A DNA stretch of 64,000 bases from NCBI RefSeq assembly GCF_000612545.2, contig NZ_CP097800.1:5158501-5222500 (forward strand), written 5' to 3'. Positions within the stretch are counted from its first letter, which is position 1. Each line of letters starts with the position of its first letter. The stretch is from Streptomyces sp. PCS3-D2 (GTDB taxonomy: Bacteria; Actinomycetota; Actinomycetes; Streptomycetales; Streptomycetaceae). Both the position numbers and the translations under genes were made by a program. Shown in pieces: positions 24,801 to 34,043 of the stretch. The notes under the pieces are model-generated. The model saw only the letters and a list, made by a program, of their open reading frames with translations, had not been told where the DNA came from and did not search any database.

Positions 24801-27800
24801 GGTGAAGAAGACGGCCGCGCTCTGCGGCTCCGCCCTCACGCTGCCGCGTGACCTGATCTCCGAGAGGCGCACCTACTTCGACGGCTCCACCACCCTGGGC
24901 GCCGCCCCCACCAAGGGCGACGTGACCCGCGTGGACGAGCAGGACGCGGCCGGCACCGGCTTCGTCACCGTCGAGACCAACAAGACCGACCAGCACGGCC
25001 GGACCGTCGAGACGGTGAACGGGGCGGGCGAGAAGACCACCACGACCTTCACCCCCGCCACCCAGTACGTGCCCACCAAGACGGTCACCGCGAACGCGCT
25101 GGGCCACTCCTCCAGCGTCGAGTCGGACCCGGGCCGCGGCGAGGAGACCGCCAAGACCGATGTCAACGGACGGCGCACCGACGCCGAACGGGACGGCCTG
25201 GGCCGGGTCGTCAAGGCGTGGGAGCCCGGCTGGACCAAGTCCGAGCACCCCAAGGAACCGAGCAGGGAGTACACGTACGCGGTCTCCCGTACGGCGCCCA
25301 CCGTGGTGACCACGAAGACCCTGCGTCACACCGGTGACTACCGGAGCGAGTACACCTTCTACGACGGTCTGCTGCGTGAGCGCGAGACGCAGGTGCCCTC
25401 CGGCACCGGCATCGGCCGGATCATCTCCGAGAAGAAGTACGACTCCCGCGGCCTGGAGTGGAAGACCTACAACGGCTACTACGCCACGGGTGACCCGTCC
25501 CCGACCCTGGTGACCGGCGACGACACCAAGGTGGCGGACCTGGTCCGCACGGAGTACGACGGGGCCGGCCGCCCCACCGTGCAGATCGCGGAGAAGAACA
25601 CCGTCGAGCAGCGGCGCACCTCGACGCGCTATGACGGTGACCGGACGACGATCATCCCGCCCAAGGGGGAGACCGCGACCACCACGGTCAAGGACGTCGA
25701 CGACCGCACGGTCGAGCTGATCCAGTACACCGACGACGCCCGTACCACCTGGCAGTCCACGAAGTACACCTACACCCCGGCCGGCCTGAAGGAGACCGCG
25801 ACCGATCCGGTCGGCTCCGTCTGGCGCTACCACTACGACCACCGGGGGCGCGTCACACGGACCGAGGACCCGGACAAGGGCCCGATCGAGACGGCCTACG
25901 ACCAGGCCGACCGGCCGGTGTCGGCCAAGGACGCCAACGGCGTCACCATCACCACGGCCTATGACGCGCTGGGTCGCAAGACCGAGATCAAGCAGGGCGG
26001 CACCACGCTCTCCCGCTGGATCTACGACTCCGTGGCCAAGGGGCAGGTCGCCAAGTCCGTCCGCTACCTGGACGGACAGGAGTACGTCTTCGAGACCACC
26101 GGGCTCAACCAGCGCTACCAGCCCACCGGAACCAGGATCACCATTCCCGGCCGTGAGGGTGCGCTGGCCGGAACCTACGAGTGGACGTACGGCTACGGAG
26201 AGCGCACCGGGCAACTGGAGTGGACCCGCCACCCGGCCCTCGGCGGCCAGGCCGCCGAGCGGGTCAGCCACCGCTACTCCACCTCGCTGCCGTACGACCA
26301 GGTCGTCGGCACGAGCAGCCTGGCGGGCCCGCTGGTCAACAACGTGACGTACGACGCCTTCAAGCGTCCGCTGCGCACCGAGTTCGGCCAGGCCGGTCTG
26401 CGTGTGTGGGAGACCAAGGAGTACGACGAGCACACCGGCAACCTGACCCGTACGGTCACCGACCGTGAGACGGGCCCGGCGCGCATCGACGACACCACGT
26501 ACGCCTATGACCTGGCGGGCAACATCACCCGCCTGGCCACGGCCTCGGGCCAGGACCAGCAGAAGTCGGTGGACACCCAGTGCTTCACCACCGACGCGCT
26601 GCGCCGGATCACCAACGCCTGGACGGCGACGGACGGCTGCGCCGCCAAGCCCAACGCCGACGGCACCGCCGGCGGCACCGCGCCGAAGGTCGGCGGTCCC
26701 GACGCCTACTGGCACTCCTTCACCTACGACCCGATCGGCAACCGCAAGACTGAGGTCCAGCACAAGGTCGCCGGTGACGTGGTGGCGACCAAGGACATCA
26801 CCCGTACCTACGGCTACGGCGAGAACGGCGCCGGCAAGCGGGCCCTGACCTCCGTGACCAGCCAGGCCGAGGGAGAGGCCGACGCGAAGAAGGACACCTA
26901 CGGCTACGACAAGACGGGCAACACCACCTCCCGCAAGGTCGGAGCGAGCGCCCAGGACCTGATCTGGGACGCCGAGGGGCGTCTGGCCAAGGTCGTCGAG
27001 GGAGGTCGCACCACCGAGTACGGCTACGACCCCGACGGCAACCGCGTCGTGGCCAAGGACGCGACCGGGACCACCCTCTACCTGCCGGCCGGCAACGAGC
27101 TGAAGCTCGACACGGCAGGCAAGATGACGGGCACCCGCCACTACGTCCAGGACGGCAAGACCGTCGCCACCAAGGTGAGCGGTCAGACCAGCGTCATGCT
27201 GGCCGACCACCACGGCACGGCCACCGTCGCCGTCCTCATGGGCATGGGCCAGGCGGTCACCCGCCGCAAGCAGCACGTCTTCGGCGGCCAGCGCGTCGCG
27301 CAGCCGTCCCACTGGCCGGGCAGCAAGGGCTTCGTGGGGGGTACGGCGGATGCCACCGGCCTGACGCACCTGGGCGCGCGCGAGTACGATCCGACGCTCG
27401 GCCGCTTCATCTCCGTGGACCCCGTCATGGACACCGGGGATCCGCAACAGATGCACGGCTACACCTACGGCAACAACAATCCGCTGGTGTACGCGGACCC
27501 CGACGGCAAGTTCTTCGGGAGCTTCATCCGCACGATCATCAACCTCGTGCGTCTGGTCGTCCGGGTCGTCATGGCTTGGCGGCGGACCGTGTTCAGCCGG
27601 TCCTCGTACTTCGGCGGCCGCAGTCCCGTCCTCGGCCCGTACCGGCCGGCGACCACCCCGAGGGTGTATGGCCCGTTCGTCTCCGACAACGCACGCGCCC
27701 AGGCGCAGGCGCGGGCGGACGCGGCGGCCCGCGAGGCCCAGCGCAAGGCGGACGAGCAGCGCGCCCGGGAGAACGACGTCAAGAAGAACACCAAGGACAA

Positions 27801-28284
27801 CCGGTCCGGCTGGCAGAAGTTCTGGGACGGCACGAAGGAGACCTTCGGCACCTGGGACGGCTGGAAGAACCGGGTGCTTCCGGCGGCGGGCTTCGCGACG
27901 TGTGTGATCGCCTCGGCGGGCGTCTGCGGTGTCGCCGGCGTCGTGAGCGCGGGCGTGGTCCTGGTCGGTGACCGGGTCACGACCGGCGAGTGGGACTTCA
28001 AGACCGCCGGGAAGAGCCTGGCCTGGACCGCCGTCGGGACGGGTGCCGCCATCAAGTACGCTCAGTGGGGCGGCGCCACCCTCAAGCAGGCCACCTGGGG
28101 CAGCGCGATCTCCCGGACCTCCGTCGTCGTCAAACCGGCGACCACGACCAGCGGGGCGATCAGACAACCAGGACCGATCAACTGGGCTGTCACCCGCGGA
28201 AACTCGGTGAGCAACGCCAACTTCGCCCTGGGATTCTGTGGCGCCGGCCCTGCGAGTCCCGGATTGCTGGTGGGCTCCTGCTGA
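21865..28284 (+). CDS. RHS-repeat secreted polymorphic-toxin-like protein
   Basis: About 2139 residues from a GTG four bases after AAGGGGG. A signal-like segment (VTVITSTALLAGLVSAEALA) leads into a SpvB/RHS-type barrel domain (YDLQTPTVPGGLGPKLALSY) and dozens of YD repeats (YDxxGR, Y-x-YDxxGN). The RHS core ends GLTHLGAREYDPTLGRFIS, then YGNNNPLVYADPDGK, after which about 255 residues form the variable tip. The tip has two hydrophobic stretches and no toxin domain I recognise, and ends in NANFALGFCGAGPASPGLLV and a few more residues. RHS shells usually encapsulate a C-terminal toxin; whether this one is active is unknown. Confidence 0.9.
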   Translation: MRFRHAPSIPADGDPSAEHISKTRSGRRRGLARSVTVITSTALLAGLVSAEALALTPLSLPALQQTKPVPVTEVKSGKDTVASSTFNPQDADWPSAGSERLKLAGHGAAARAKPGGLPVELAPKAAAGARPASGDVRVRVLDRAQTEKAGVDGVVLAVEGARGAADVKVDYSAFQNAYGGGWASRLTLAELPGCALTTPDRAECKPKPLGNVRNRPEDGTVTAEATFGTATATPGTDPAGPTAGDGGRAATGAGPATGTASFASYAAAPAAASAGSSTLLAVGSTPAGSEGDFTATPLAPSASWESGGPSGAFTWSYDLQTPTVPGGLGPKLALSYNSSSLDGRTAATNNQANNIGDGWGLEPGFVERRYRPCNNDMTGGNNKAKTGDLCWGSDNAVLSLGGKTSELVKDDKTGVWKLAGDDGTKVERLTDTGRGNGDDNGEYWRVTDTSGVQYYFGYHRLPGWSSGKAVTDSTWTVPVYGNQSAEPCHKSAFADSWCQQGWRWNLDYVVSPHGDAMAYYWGKETNHYGRNVNTSTGASTATPYIRGGHLKRIEYGLRAGNLYTGTPAAKITFKEAERCLPGSSFDCAESKFTKDNAKHWPDVPFDQYCAPGTECKSRYSPSFWSRKRITDITTEVRVGTGYQKVDSWKLTHQFPSTGDGSSPALWLASVTRTGHTGGTPVSLPPVTFMGTQLQNRVDATGDGIPPLIRYRVNAVNTESGGTIAVTYSAPECTPGSLPSESSNTKRCYPVFWSSPDSPAAEYKPVKDWFHTYVVTQVREEDRWGGAPPKQTNYTYLGGAAWAKAETEFAKPEHLTYADFRGYGHVRTTVGSGTDGPRLHTENRYFRGIAGADVADSEGNKVTDQAVFSGMTREEGTFLDGKLIEAGTFTPWQSAVTASRARPGLPALTARRSAAEQTETTRTQVGGGWRRTKVERAYDAHGMLATESDHGDTGKSGDESCTATTYARNTGANLLATTASVKKTAALCGSALTLPRDLISERRTYFDGSTTLGAAPTKGDVTRVDEQDAAGTGFVTVETNKTDQHGRTVETVNGAGEKTTTTFTPATQYVPTKTVTANALGHSSSVESDPGRGEETAKTDVNGRRTDAERDGLGRVVKAWEPGWTKSEHPKEPSREYTYAVSRTAPTVVTTKTLRHTGDYRSEYTFYDGLLRERETQVPSGTGIGRIISEKKYDSRGLEWKTYNGYYATGDPSPTLVTGDDTKVADLVRTEYDGAGRPTVQIAEKNTVEQRRTSTRYDGDRTTIIPPKGETATTTVKDVDDRTVELIQYTDDARTTWQSTKYTYTPAGLKETATDPVGSVWRYHYDHRGRVTRTEDPDKGPIETAYDQADRPVSAKDANGVTITTAYDALGRKTEIKQGGTTLSRWIYDSVAKGQVAKSVRYLDGQEYVFETTGLNQRYQPTGTRITIPGREGALAGTYEWTYGYGERTGQLEWTRHPALGGQAAERVSHRYSTSLPYDQVVGTSSLAGPLVNNVTYDAFKRPLRTEFGQAGLRVWETKEYDEHTGNLTRTVTDRETGPARIDDTTYAYDLAGNITRLATASGQDQQKSVDTQCFTTDALRRITNAWTATDGCAAKPNADGTAGGTAPKVGGPDAYWHSFTYDPIGNRKTEVQHKVAGDVVATKDITRTYGYGENGAGKRALTSVTSQAEGEADAKKDTYGYDKTGNTTSRKVGASAQDLIWDAEGRLAKVVEGGRTTEYGYDPDGNRVVAKDATGTTLYLPAGNELKLDTAGKMTGTRHYVQDGKTVATKVSGQTSVMLADHHGTATVAVLMGMGQAVTRRKQHVFGGQRVAQPSHWPGSKGFVGGTADATGLTHLGAREYDPTLGRFISVDPVMDTGDPQQMHGYTYGNNNPLVYADPDGKFFGSFIRTIINLVRLVVRVVMAWRRTVFSRSSYFGGRSPVLGPYRPATTPRVYGPFVSDNARAQAQARADAAAREAQRKADEQRARENDVKKNTKDNRSGWQKFWDGTKETFGTWDGWKNRVLPAAGFATCVIASAGVCGVAGVVSAGVVLVGDRVTTGEWDFKTAGKSLAWTAVGTGAAIKYAQWGGATLKQATWGSAISRTSVVVKPATTTSGAIRQPGPINWAVTRGNSVSNANFALGFCGAGPASPGLLVGSC

Positions 28285-28304
28285 ACCGAAGGACACCATG
28301 ACAT

Positions 28305-28341
28305 CCCGCCGAGGGGGCCGCTCCCCGGCCCCCTCGGCGGG
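28305..28341 (+). terminator. Hairpin between the RHS and PH-domain genes
   Basis: Perfect 16-bp stem (28305-28320 with 28326-28341) and a CTCCC loop, 20 bp after the RHS stop. It should limit read-through into the PH-domain gene. Confidence 0.8.
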
Positions 28342-28371
28342 CTCCACCGCACACGAAGGACGGGAAGCCGA

Positions 28372-28941
28372 ATGGAATACGGCCGTGTGACGGGCGGACG
28401 GGTACTCCGCCGCCGCTCCTTCCGGGTGCTCGCCCTGCTCGTCCTTGCGCTGTTCTGCGGTGGGTCCGTGCTGGGGCTCTACGACGGGCTGTGGAAGGAC
28501 GAACGGGACGGCTGGTTCGCGGCGGCGCTGCTGCTGGCCGCCGGATCGTTCGCCTACCGCATCACCCGCTCCCGGGTCCATGCCGGTGAGAGCTCTCTCA
28601 CCGTGGTCAACCCGCTCTTCAGCTATGAGGTGCCCTACGGCTCGATCCACAGGATCGAGGTCAGCGGGTCCGGGAGCCTGACCGTGCTCCCGAAGGAGCG
28701 GGTCGTGGACACCGAGGGCGAGGGGTACCTCGTGGTCGGGTTCGCGGGCTCTCTGCTGGACCGGTTCTTCAAGACTTCCGACAAGGCGGCCGCCGAGCTC
28801 AAGAAGTACCGCAGCCGGGGACGACGCGCCCCCGGGGCGGACGGCCCGGTGCACCGCAAGGTGGTTGCCGACGTCGTCGCGGACGCCATGCTGCTGACGG
28901 CGGCTGTCTGCGCAGTGTGTGCCCTGGTCTTCGGCCGGTAG
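28372..28941 (+). CDS. Membrane protein with bacterial PH-like domain
   Basis: 189 residues: two N-terminal TM helices (VLALLVLALFCGGSVLGLY; WFAAALLLAAGSFAY), a PH-like beta domain (ESSLTVVNPLFSYEVPYGSI, HRIEVSGSGSLTVLPKERV) and a C-terminal TM helix (AMLLTAAVCAVCALVFG). It follows the RHS gene directly, the usual place of an immunity gene, but the fold is a general one and the terminator between them argues for partial independence. Confidence 0.75.
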   Translation: MEYGRVTGGRVLRRRSFRVLALLVLALFCGGSVLGLYDGLWKDERDGWFAAALLLAAGSFAYRITRSRVHAGESSLTVVNPLFSYEVPYGSIHRIEVSGSGSLTVLPKERVVDTEGEGYLVVGFAGSLLDRFFKTSDKAAAELKKYRSRGRRAPGADGPVHRKVVADVVADAMLLTAAVCAVCALVFGR

Positions 28942-29011
28942 CCGGAGCAGCAGCGGTTGCTGCGGTCGACCGGGCGCGGACCCGGTGGGCCGGTTCCCGG
29001 ACCCACGCCTC

Positions 29012-29052
29012 CGATCGGCCCTGACCGGCATCCCGCCGGTCAGGGCCGATCG
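29012..29052. terminator. Bidirectional terminator
   Basis: Perfect 18-bp stem (29012-29029 and 29035-29052) with a 5-nt loop between two convergent genes. Confidence 0.85.
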
Positions 29053-29125
29053 CTGCTCGTGGCCCGATCTGAACGGACCGACCTGTTCCGTCGGGGCGGG
29101 ACCGCGGGCCGGGGCCGGGGACCGG

Positions 29126-30283
29126 CTAGAAGTCCTCCGTTTCGTCCACGAGGTGGCGCAGTACGTCCGTCAGGTCCTGGCGGCGGGCGTAGGCGGCGCG
29201 CTGGCGGTGGGCGCCCGAGCCGTCGCGCAGGAGGCCGGCCAGGGTCTTGGCGGCGTGGTCGAGGTCGCCGGCGGCCGCCAGTTCCGGGGCGACCAGGTCC
29301 AGCAGGGCCTCCGCCAGGTCGGCCGCCGGGAGTTCCGTTCCCGTGTACGGGTCGAGGCCGAAGCCCTCCAGGCCGTCGTGGGCCGCGCGCCATCGCGCGA
29401 GGCGCAGTACGTCGTCCCGTGCCGCCGGCTCGGGCCGCCGCTCGGCCGTCTCGCGCAGCGCCGTGGAGACCAGGGCGCGGGCCAGTTCGGCCTGGAGGAC
29501 GGCCGTGTCGACGGACGGGGACATGTCCGGCGCGCGGAACTCCAGCGTCGGCCAGTGTCCGGACGGCCGGAGGTCCCAGTAGACCATCTTGGTGTCCAGG
29601 GCCGCCCCCGAGCCGAGCAGGGTCTGGACGGAGCGCCGGAAGTGGGCCGTGGACGTGAAGTGCGGAGGCGGGCCCGCCGAGGGCCAGCCGGACCAGGCCA
29701 TCGCCCGCCAGCTGGAGTGACCGGTGTCACGTCCGCCCCAGAACGGCGAGTTGGCGGCCAGCGCGATCATCGTGGGCAGCCACGGTCTGATCCGGTTGGA
29801 CACGGCCACCGCCGTGTCCACGTCGAGCGTGCCGATGTGGATGTGGCGGCCGCAGCTGACCAGGGTGTCGGTGAGCGCGCCGAAGCGGCGGTGCTGCTCG
29901 CGCTGGCGCGGCTCGTCGTCCGTCAGGTGCAACGGCCCCTCCACCGCGACCACCGGTGAGGGCGCGGCCAGGAGCCGGCAGCCGTGGGCGCGGGCCGCCC
30001 GCCCGAGGGTGCGCCGCAGCGCGACGAGTTCGGCGCGCAGCGAGGCGGCCGAGTCGGCGACCGGGGTGGATATCTCCACCTGGTAGCGGGTGCCTTCGGG
30101 GTGCATCTCGCCCGGCAGCCCGGCAGCCGTCGCCAGGACCAGCGGGGCGGCGGGGACCACCCGGAGGGTGCGGGCGTCGACGAGCAGGAACTCCTCCTCG
30201 ACGCCTACGGTGAGGGGCACGGTGGGGCGCACCGTGTTCTGCGTCGTGCCGGTGCTCGTGGTGCTGTTGCCAGGTTCGATCAC
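29126..30283 (-). CDS. Carboxylate-amine ligase, glutamate-cysteine ligase family 2 (YbdK-like)
   Basis: 385 residues from GTG after GGGAGG. The family signature TVGVEEEFLLVD opens the domain; MHPEGTRYQVEISTPVA, CGRHIHIGTLD and PTLEFRAPDM follow in order. These ATP-grasp-like enzymes (GCS2) have weak glutamate-cysteine ligase activity in E. coli YbdK; the physiological substrate in Streptomyces, which uses mycothiol, is not established. Monocistronic by context. Confidence 0.88.
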   Translation of the reverse strand: MIEPGNSTTSTGTTQNTVRPTVPLTVGVEEEFLLVDARTLRVVPAAPLVLATAAGLPGEMHPEGTRYQVEISTPVADSAASLRAELVALRRTLGRAARAHGCRLLAAPSPVVAVEGPLHLTDDEPRQREQHRRFGALTDTLVSCGRHIHIGTLDVDTAVAVSNRIRPWLPTMIALAANSPFWGGRDTGHSSWRAMAWSGWPSAGPPPHFTSTAHFRRSVQTLLGSGAALDTKMVYWDLRPSGHWPTLEFRAPDMSPSVDTAVLQAELARALVSTALRETAERRPEPAARDDVLRLARWRAAHDGLEGFGLDPYTGTELPAADLAEALLDLVAPELAAAGDLDHAAKTLAGLLRDGSGAHRQRAAYARRQDLTDVLRHLVDETEDF

Positions 30284-30498
30284 TACGCCTCCCTGGACAT
30301 ACGAGTCGTTTCATCATGAGCTGAACGAGAGGTGAGGAGCGCACGCCGATTCAGTCAAATGTGCGGTGATAGTGGCGAGTTAGCGGCAACCGTCCGCCTG
30401 CTCCGGAAGCACGGGGCAGGGTGGGACGGCTGGTGCCGATGGGTGGAAGGGCCGGAAAACCCCGCGGACCGCAAGGGGGCCGCTGGTTATCATCCGAT

Positions 30499-31761
30499 GT
30501 GACTCGTACGACCGTTCGGACCGCTCCGAGGCGGCGCATATTCGCCGACCTCACCCCGCTGCGCACCTCGGCCGACTACCAGAGGTTGTGGATCGGCGGG
30601 ACCATCTCCTGGGTCGGCCAGGCCATGACCACCCTGGCGATCTCCCTCCAGGTCTACGACATCACCGGCTCCAGCTTCTCGGTCGGGCTGGTCGGCCTCT
30701 TCTCGCTCGTCCCGCTCGTCGTCTTCGGCCTGTACGGCGGCGCCATCGCCGACACCGTCGACCGGCGCAAGCTCGGCCTGTACAGCTCCCTCGGCGCGGC
30801 CCTCCTGTCCGTCACGCTCGCCGCGGCCGCGCTGCTCGGCTTCCACCGGGTCTGGTTCCTGTACGCCGTCGTCGCGCTCCAGGCAGTCTGCGGGGCGCTC
30901 ACCGGACCTGCGCGGTCCGCCATGGTCCCCAGGCTGCTGCCGACCGAGCAGCTGCCCGCCGCCAACGCCCTCAACTCCGTGACCATGACCTTCGGGACGA
31001 TGGTCGGTCCCGCGCTGGGCGGATTCGTCGTCGCGGCCGGGGGGTACGAGTGGGCGTACCTGATCGACGCCGTGACCTTCACCGCCGCGCTCTACGCGAT
31101 GTGGCGGCTGCCGTCGATGAAGCCGGACCGGGCCGCAGACGCGCGGGGGAGGGCTTCGGTCGTCGACGGGCTGCGTTTCCTCGGCACCCGGCCCAACATC
31201 CGGATGACCTTCTTCACCGACCTGGCCGCCATGGTGCTGGCTCAGCCGAAGGCACTGTTCCCCGCCGTCGCCGTGCTCTGGTACGGCGACGACGCGAAGA
31301 CGGTCGGCCTGATGGTGGCCGCGATCGCCGCCGGGGCGCTGCTGGGCGGGCTGTTCTCCGGCTGGCAGGCCCGCGTCCGGCGGCACGGGCTGGCGATCTT
31401 GCTGGCGGTCGCGGCCTGGGGGCTGGCCATCGCGGTGTTCGGGCTCACGCGGAACCTCTGGCTGGGGCTGTTCTTCCTGGCCGTGGCCGGGTACGCGGAC
31501 ACCGTCTCGATGGTGTTCCGTACCACCATGCTCCAGGCCGCCACGCCGGACGACATGCGCGGGCGGCTCCAGGGCGTCTTCATCGTGGTCGTTGCGGGCG
31601 GCCCCCGGCTCGGGGACTTCCTCGCCGGGACCGCCGCCGACCTGACCTCGCCCGCCGTCGCCTTCACGGGCGGCGGGCTCGCCTGTGTCCTGGTGGTGGG
31701 CCTGCTCGCACTGCGCTGGCGGAACTTCGCCCGCTACGACGCCCGCGCGCCCCGGGCCTAA
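30499..31761 (+). CDS. Major facilitator superfamily transporter (MFS_3, EntS-like)
   Basis: About 420 residues with some ten to twelve hydrophobic helices. After a short basic N-terminus (FADLTPLRTSADYQRLWIGG) the motif-A loop reads GGAIADTVDRRKLG. The relation to enterobactin-exporter-type MFS_3 proteins is by overall look; the substrate is unknown. GTG is chosen because a TATCAT sits six bases before it, suggesting a leaderless transcript; an in-frame ATG at 30439 would add a low-complexity extension. The 3' end overlaps the convergent gene by four bases. Confidence 0.85.
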   Translation: MTRTTVRTAPRRRIFADLTPLRTSADYQRLWIGGTISWVGQAMTTLAISLQVYDITGSSFSVGLVGLFSLVPLVVFGLYGGAIADTVDRRKLGLYSSLGAALLSVTLAAAALLGFHRVWFLYAVVALQAVCGALTGPARSAMVPRLLPTEQLPAANALNSVTMTFGTMVGPALGGFVVAAGGYEWAYLIDAVTFTAALYAMWRLPSMKPDRAADARGRASVVDGLRFLGTRPNIRMTFFTDLAAMVLAQPKALFPAVAVLWYGDDAKTVGLMVAAIAAGALLGGLFSGWQARVRRHGLAILLAVAAWGLAIAVFGLTRNLWLGLFFLAVAGYADTVSMVFRTTMLQAATPDDMRGRLQGVFIVVVAGGPRLGDFLAGTAADLTSPAVAFTGGGLACVLVVGLLALRWRNFARYDARAPRA

Positions 31762-33155
31762 TGCGGTGACCTGGCCGGCCCTGATCCGCCGGACAGGCCC
31801 CGGCCGTCCGCCGGTCGCGCCGGGCCGACGATGCCGCGGGCCACGCCCAGGGCCACCAGGTCCTGGGGGCGGATGCGGAGCTGGTCCGCCGTGGCCGCGG
31901 CGGCCGAGGTCGGGCGTTTGAGGATGGCCGCGGCCAGCTCCGGGGCGATGACGGAGAAGTAGCTGTCCGGGGTGACCCAGGTATTTCCCGGCGCGGCCAG
32001 GGCGAGGGCGCCGCCCGAGCCGCCCTCGCCGATCAGGAGGGTGGTGACCGGGACGGTGGCCGCCGCCAGCGCCGCGAAGGTGTCGGCGATGGCCGCTCCG
32101 GCGCCCGCCTGCTCGGCGGCGGCGTCGTTGGCCGCGCCCGGGGTGTCCACCAGGGTGAGCACGGGGATGCCGAGCCGGTCCGCGAGGCGGACCACGCGGG
32201 CTGCCGTGCGGTATCCCGCCGGGCGGGTGGCCGTGCCGCACTGGGCGGCGTAGGCGACGGCCCGGCCCTCCCGCAGTCCGAACCCGCACAGCATCCCCGG
32301 GTCCGTACCGCCGGCCCGGTCGCCCGAGAGGTGCAGGCGGAGCTCGAAGTACGCGTCCAGATACGCCTCGGCGCGCGGCCGGTCGGGGTCGCGGGCCAGC
32401 CGCACCGCGTCCCAGCCGGTGTCCGGCGGGCGTACACCGGCCAGCGCTGACGGGGGCTTGACGGGCCCGTCCGGGCGGGGCGCGGCCAGCACGCGGAGCC
32501 AGTCGGCGAGGGTGCCCGCCAGGTGGGCGGCGGGGACCACGGCGTCCACGTGACCGGCGGCGTACTGCCCTTCGGCGCAGTACGCCGCCGGGTCCGCGTC
32601 CGCCGGGCGGACCCGGGACCCGGCGAAGCCGACCTGGGCACCGGGCAGTGCGAGGACCACGTCGGCACCGGCCCCGAGGGTGGCCCAGCCGCCGCCGGTG
32701 GTCGGATCGCGCAGGACGGCGAGCTGGGGGAGCCCGGCGGCGCGGGTCAGGACGCTCTGGCGGGCCACGCGCTGCAGCTGGGTCAGGGCGAGCATGCCCT
32801 CCTGCATCCGGGAGCCGCCCGTGGCGATGAGTGAGACCAGAGGGAGGCGGTGCGTGCGGGCGTGTGCGTACGCGGCTTCGAGCCGGTCTCCCGTGCGCTG
32901 CCCGAGGGAGCCGCCGAGGAACCCGAACTCGAAGGAGATCAGGACGGCTTCGCGGCCGCCGAGGCGGGCGGTGCCGGTGACGACGGACTCCTGCTCACCC
33001 GTGCGCTCGGTGGCGCGGGCGCGGGCTGAGCCGTAGCCGGCCCAGGCCAGCGGGCCGTCGGCGGGGGACTCCCCTCGGGGGGCGGGCAGTTCGGTGAAGC
33101 TGCCGGCGTCGGACACGGAGGCGATGGCCGCGCGGGCCGAGAGGCGGGTCGTCAC
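31758..33155 (-). CDS. Acyl-CoA carboxylase carboxyltransferase (fused AccD/AccA-type)
   Basis: 465 residues from GTG. An N-terminal half with the crotonase-like carboxyltransferase core (ATGGSRMQEGMLALTQLQRV; DPTTGGGWATLGAGADVVLA) is followed by a second half (LGIPVLTLVDTPGAANDAAA; LLIGEGGSGGALALAAPGNT) typical of AccA. It should transfer carboxyl from biotin to an acyl-CoA, most likely acetyl-CoA. It is shorter than the 530-residue PccB-type subunits common in Streptomyces. No biotin carboxylase or carrier gene is next to it, so partners must be encoded elsewhere. Confidence 0.85.
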   Translation of the reverse strand: MTTRLSARAAIASVSDAGSFTELPAPRGESPADGPLAWAGYGSARARATERTGEQESVVTGTARLGGREAVLISFEFGFLGGSLGQRTGDRLEAAYAHARTHRLPLVSLIATGGSRMQEGMLALTQLQRVARQSVLTRAAGLPQLAVLRDPTTGGGWATLGAGADVVLALPGAQVGFAGSRVRPADADPAAYCAEGQYAAGHVDAVVPAAHLAGTLADWLRVLAAPRPDGPVKPPSALAGVRPPDTGWDAVRLARDPDRPRAEAYLDAYFELRLHLSGDRAGGTDPGMLCGFGLREGRAVAYAAQCGTATRPAGYRTAARVVRLADRLGIPVLTLVDTPGAANDAAAEQAGAGAAIADTFAALAAATVPVTTLLIGEGGSGGALALAAPGNTWVTPDSYFSVIAPELAAAILKRPTSAAAATADQLRIRPQDLVALGVARGIVGPARPADGRGLSGGSGPARSPH

Positions 33156-33310
33156 ACGGTCACCCTAGGTCCTGTCGCCGAGGCGGCGCCGGGTCGTGTC
33201 CGCCGGGTCCACGGCCCGCACCGCACGACTCGGGGGCGTTTCGGTCCGGGACGTGCCCGGCCGTCCCGATCGTCCCGACCGTGCGGTCCGGCAGCCGGGA
33301 CCGACGGCCG

Positions 33311-33973
33311 TCAGGGCAGCGGCAGGGCGATCCCCACCGCGTAGGCGGCGACCAGGCCGTAGCCCAGGCGGAAGGTCCACACGCGGGCGGTGGCGGAGAT
33401 GCGGGCGCCCGCGAGGGAGCCGAGGGCCACGAGGGCCTGCTGCCAGAGGAGGGAGGCCGCCCCGACGCCGAGGAGGAAGGCGGCCCCGGCCGGGCCGCTG
33501 CTCAGGCGCGCCCCCTGGGCGGTGGTCAGGGCGGCGAAGTACAGGGCGGTGGTGGGGTTGATCGCCGTGAGGGCGACGTAGCGGGCGAAGGCCCCGGCCG
33601 GCCGCAGGGCGGTGGCGGTCCGCGCGGCACCCGCGGCGCCGGTGTCCGGTGTCGGGCCCGGCCCGGGCGGAGCCGCGGCGCCGGTACGGGCCCTGGAGAG
33701 GCCGTGGGCCGCGATGGCCAGCAGGATCGCCGCCGAGGCCAGCCGGACCCATGCCTCGACGGGGGAGATGTGGGAGGCCACCCGGGGGCCGACGGCGGTG
33801 GCGAGGGCCGCGTAGCCGAGGTCGACCACGGCGACGCCCGCGGCCGCGGCCACCGCCGTCCGGCGGTGCCGCATCGCCTCCTGGAGCAGCAGCACGCTCA
33901 TCGCACCCATCGGCATCGCCACGCCCAGGCCGGCGGCGGCGCCCGCCAGCGCCGGGGTCATCAGTTCGCTCAT
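33311..33973 (-). CDS. LysE-family amino-acid exporter
   Basis: 220 residues, six hydrophobic helices with the LysE/RhtB opening GVAMPMGAMSVLLLQEAMRH and the conserved LTAINPTTALYFAAL. It exports amino acids or related metabolites across the cytoplasmic membrane. It is divergent from an Lrp/AsnC-type regulator 70 bp away; such LysE-Lrp pairs usually form a sensing and export unit with the regulator activating the exporter. Confidence 0.88.
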   Translation of the reverse strand: MSELMTPALAGAAAGLGVAMPMGAMSVLLLQEAMRHRRTAVAAAAGVAVVDLGYAALATAVGPRVASHISPVEAWVRLASAAILLAIAAHGLSRARTGAAAPPGPGPTPDTGAAGAARTATALRPAGAFARYVALTAINPTTALYFAALTTAQGARLSSGPAGAAFLLGVGAASLLWQQALVALGSLAGARISATARVWTFRLGYGLVAAYAVGIALPLP

Positions 33974-34043
33974 GCGGTCGAGGGTCGGCCCTCACCTCCG
34001 CGGTGTGAGCACGAATACCGGGCTCGACTGCGACAATCGCGGT

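Noticed and set aside
22261-29031. 2256-residue minus-strand open frame opposite the RHS gene
   Set aside because: High-GC codon bias leaves the antisense frame open. The plus strand has a signal peptide and YD repeats; the antisense has low-complexity Gly/Val/Arg content and no domain.
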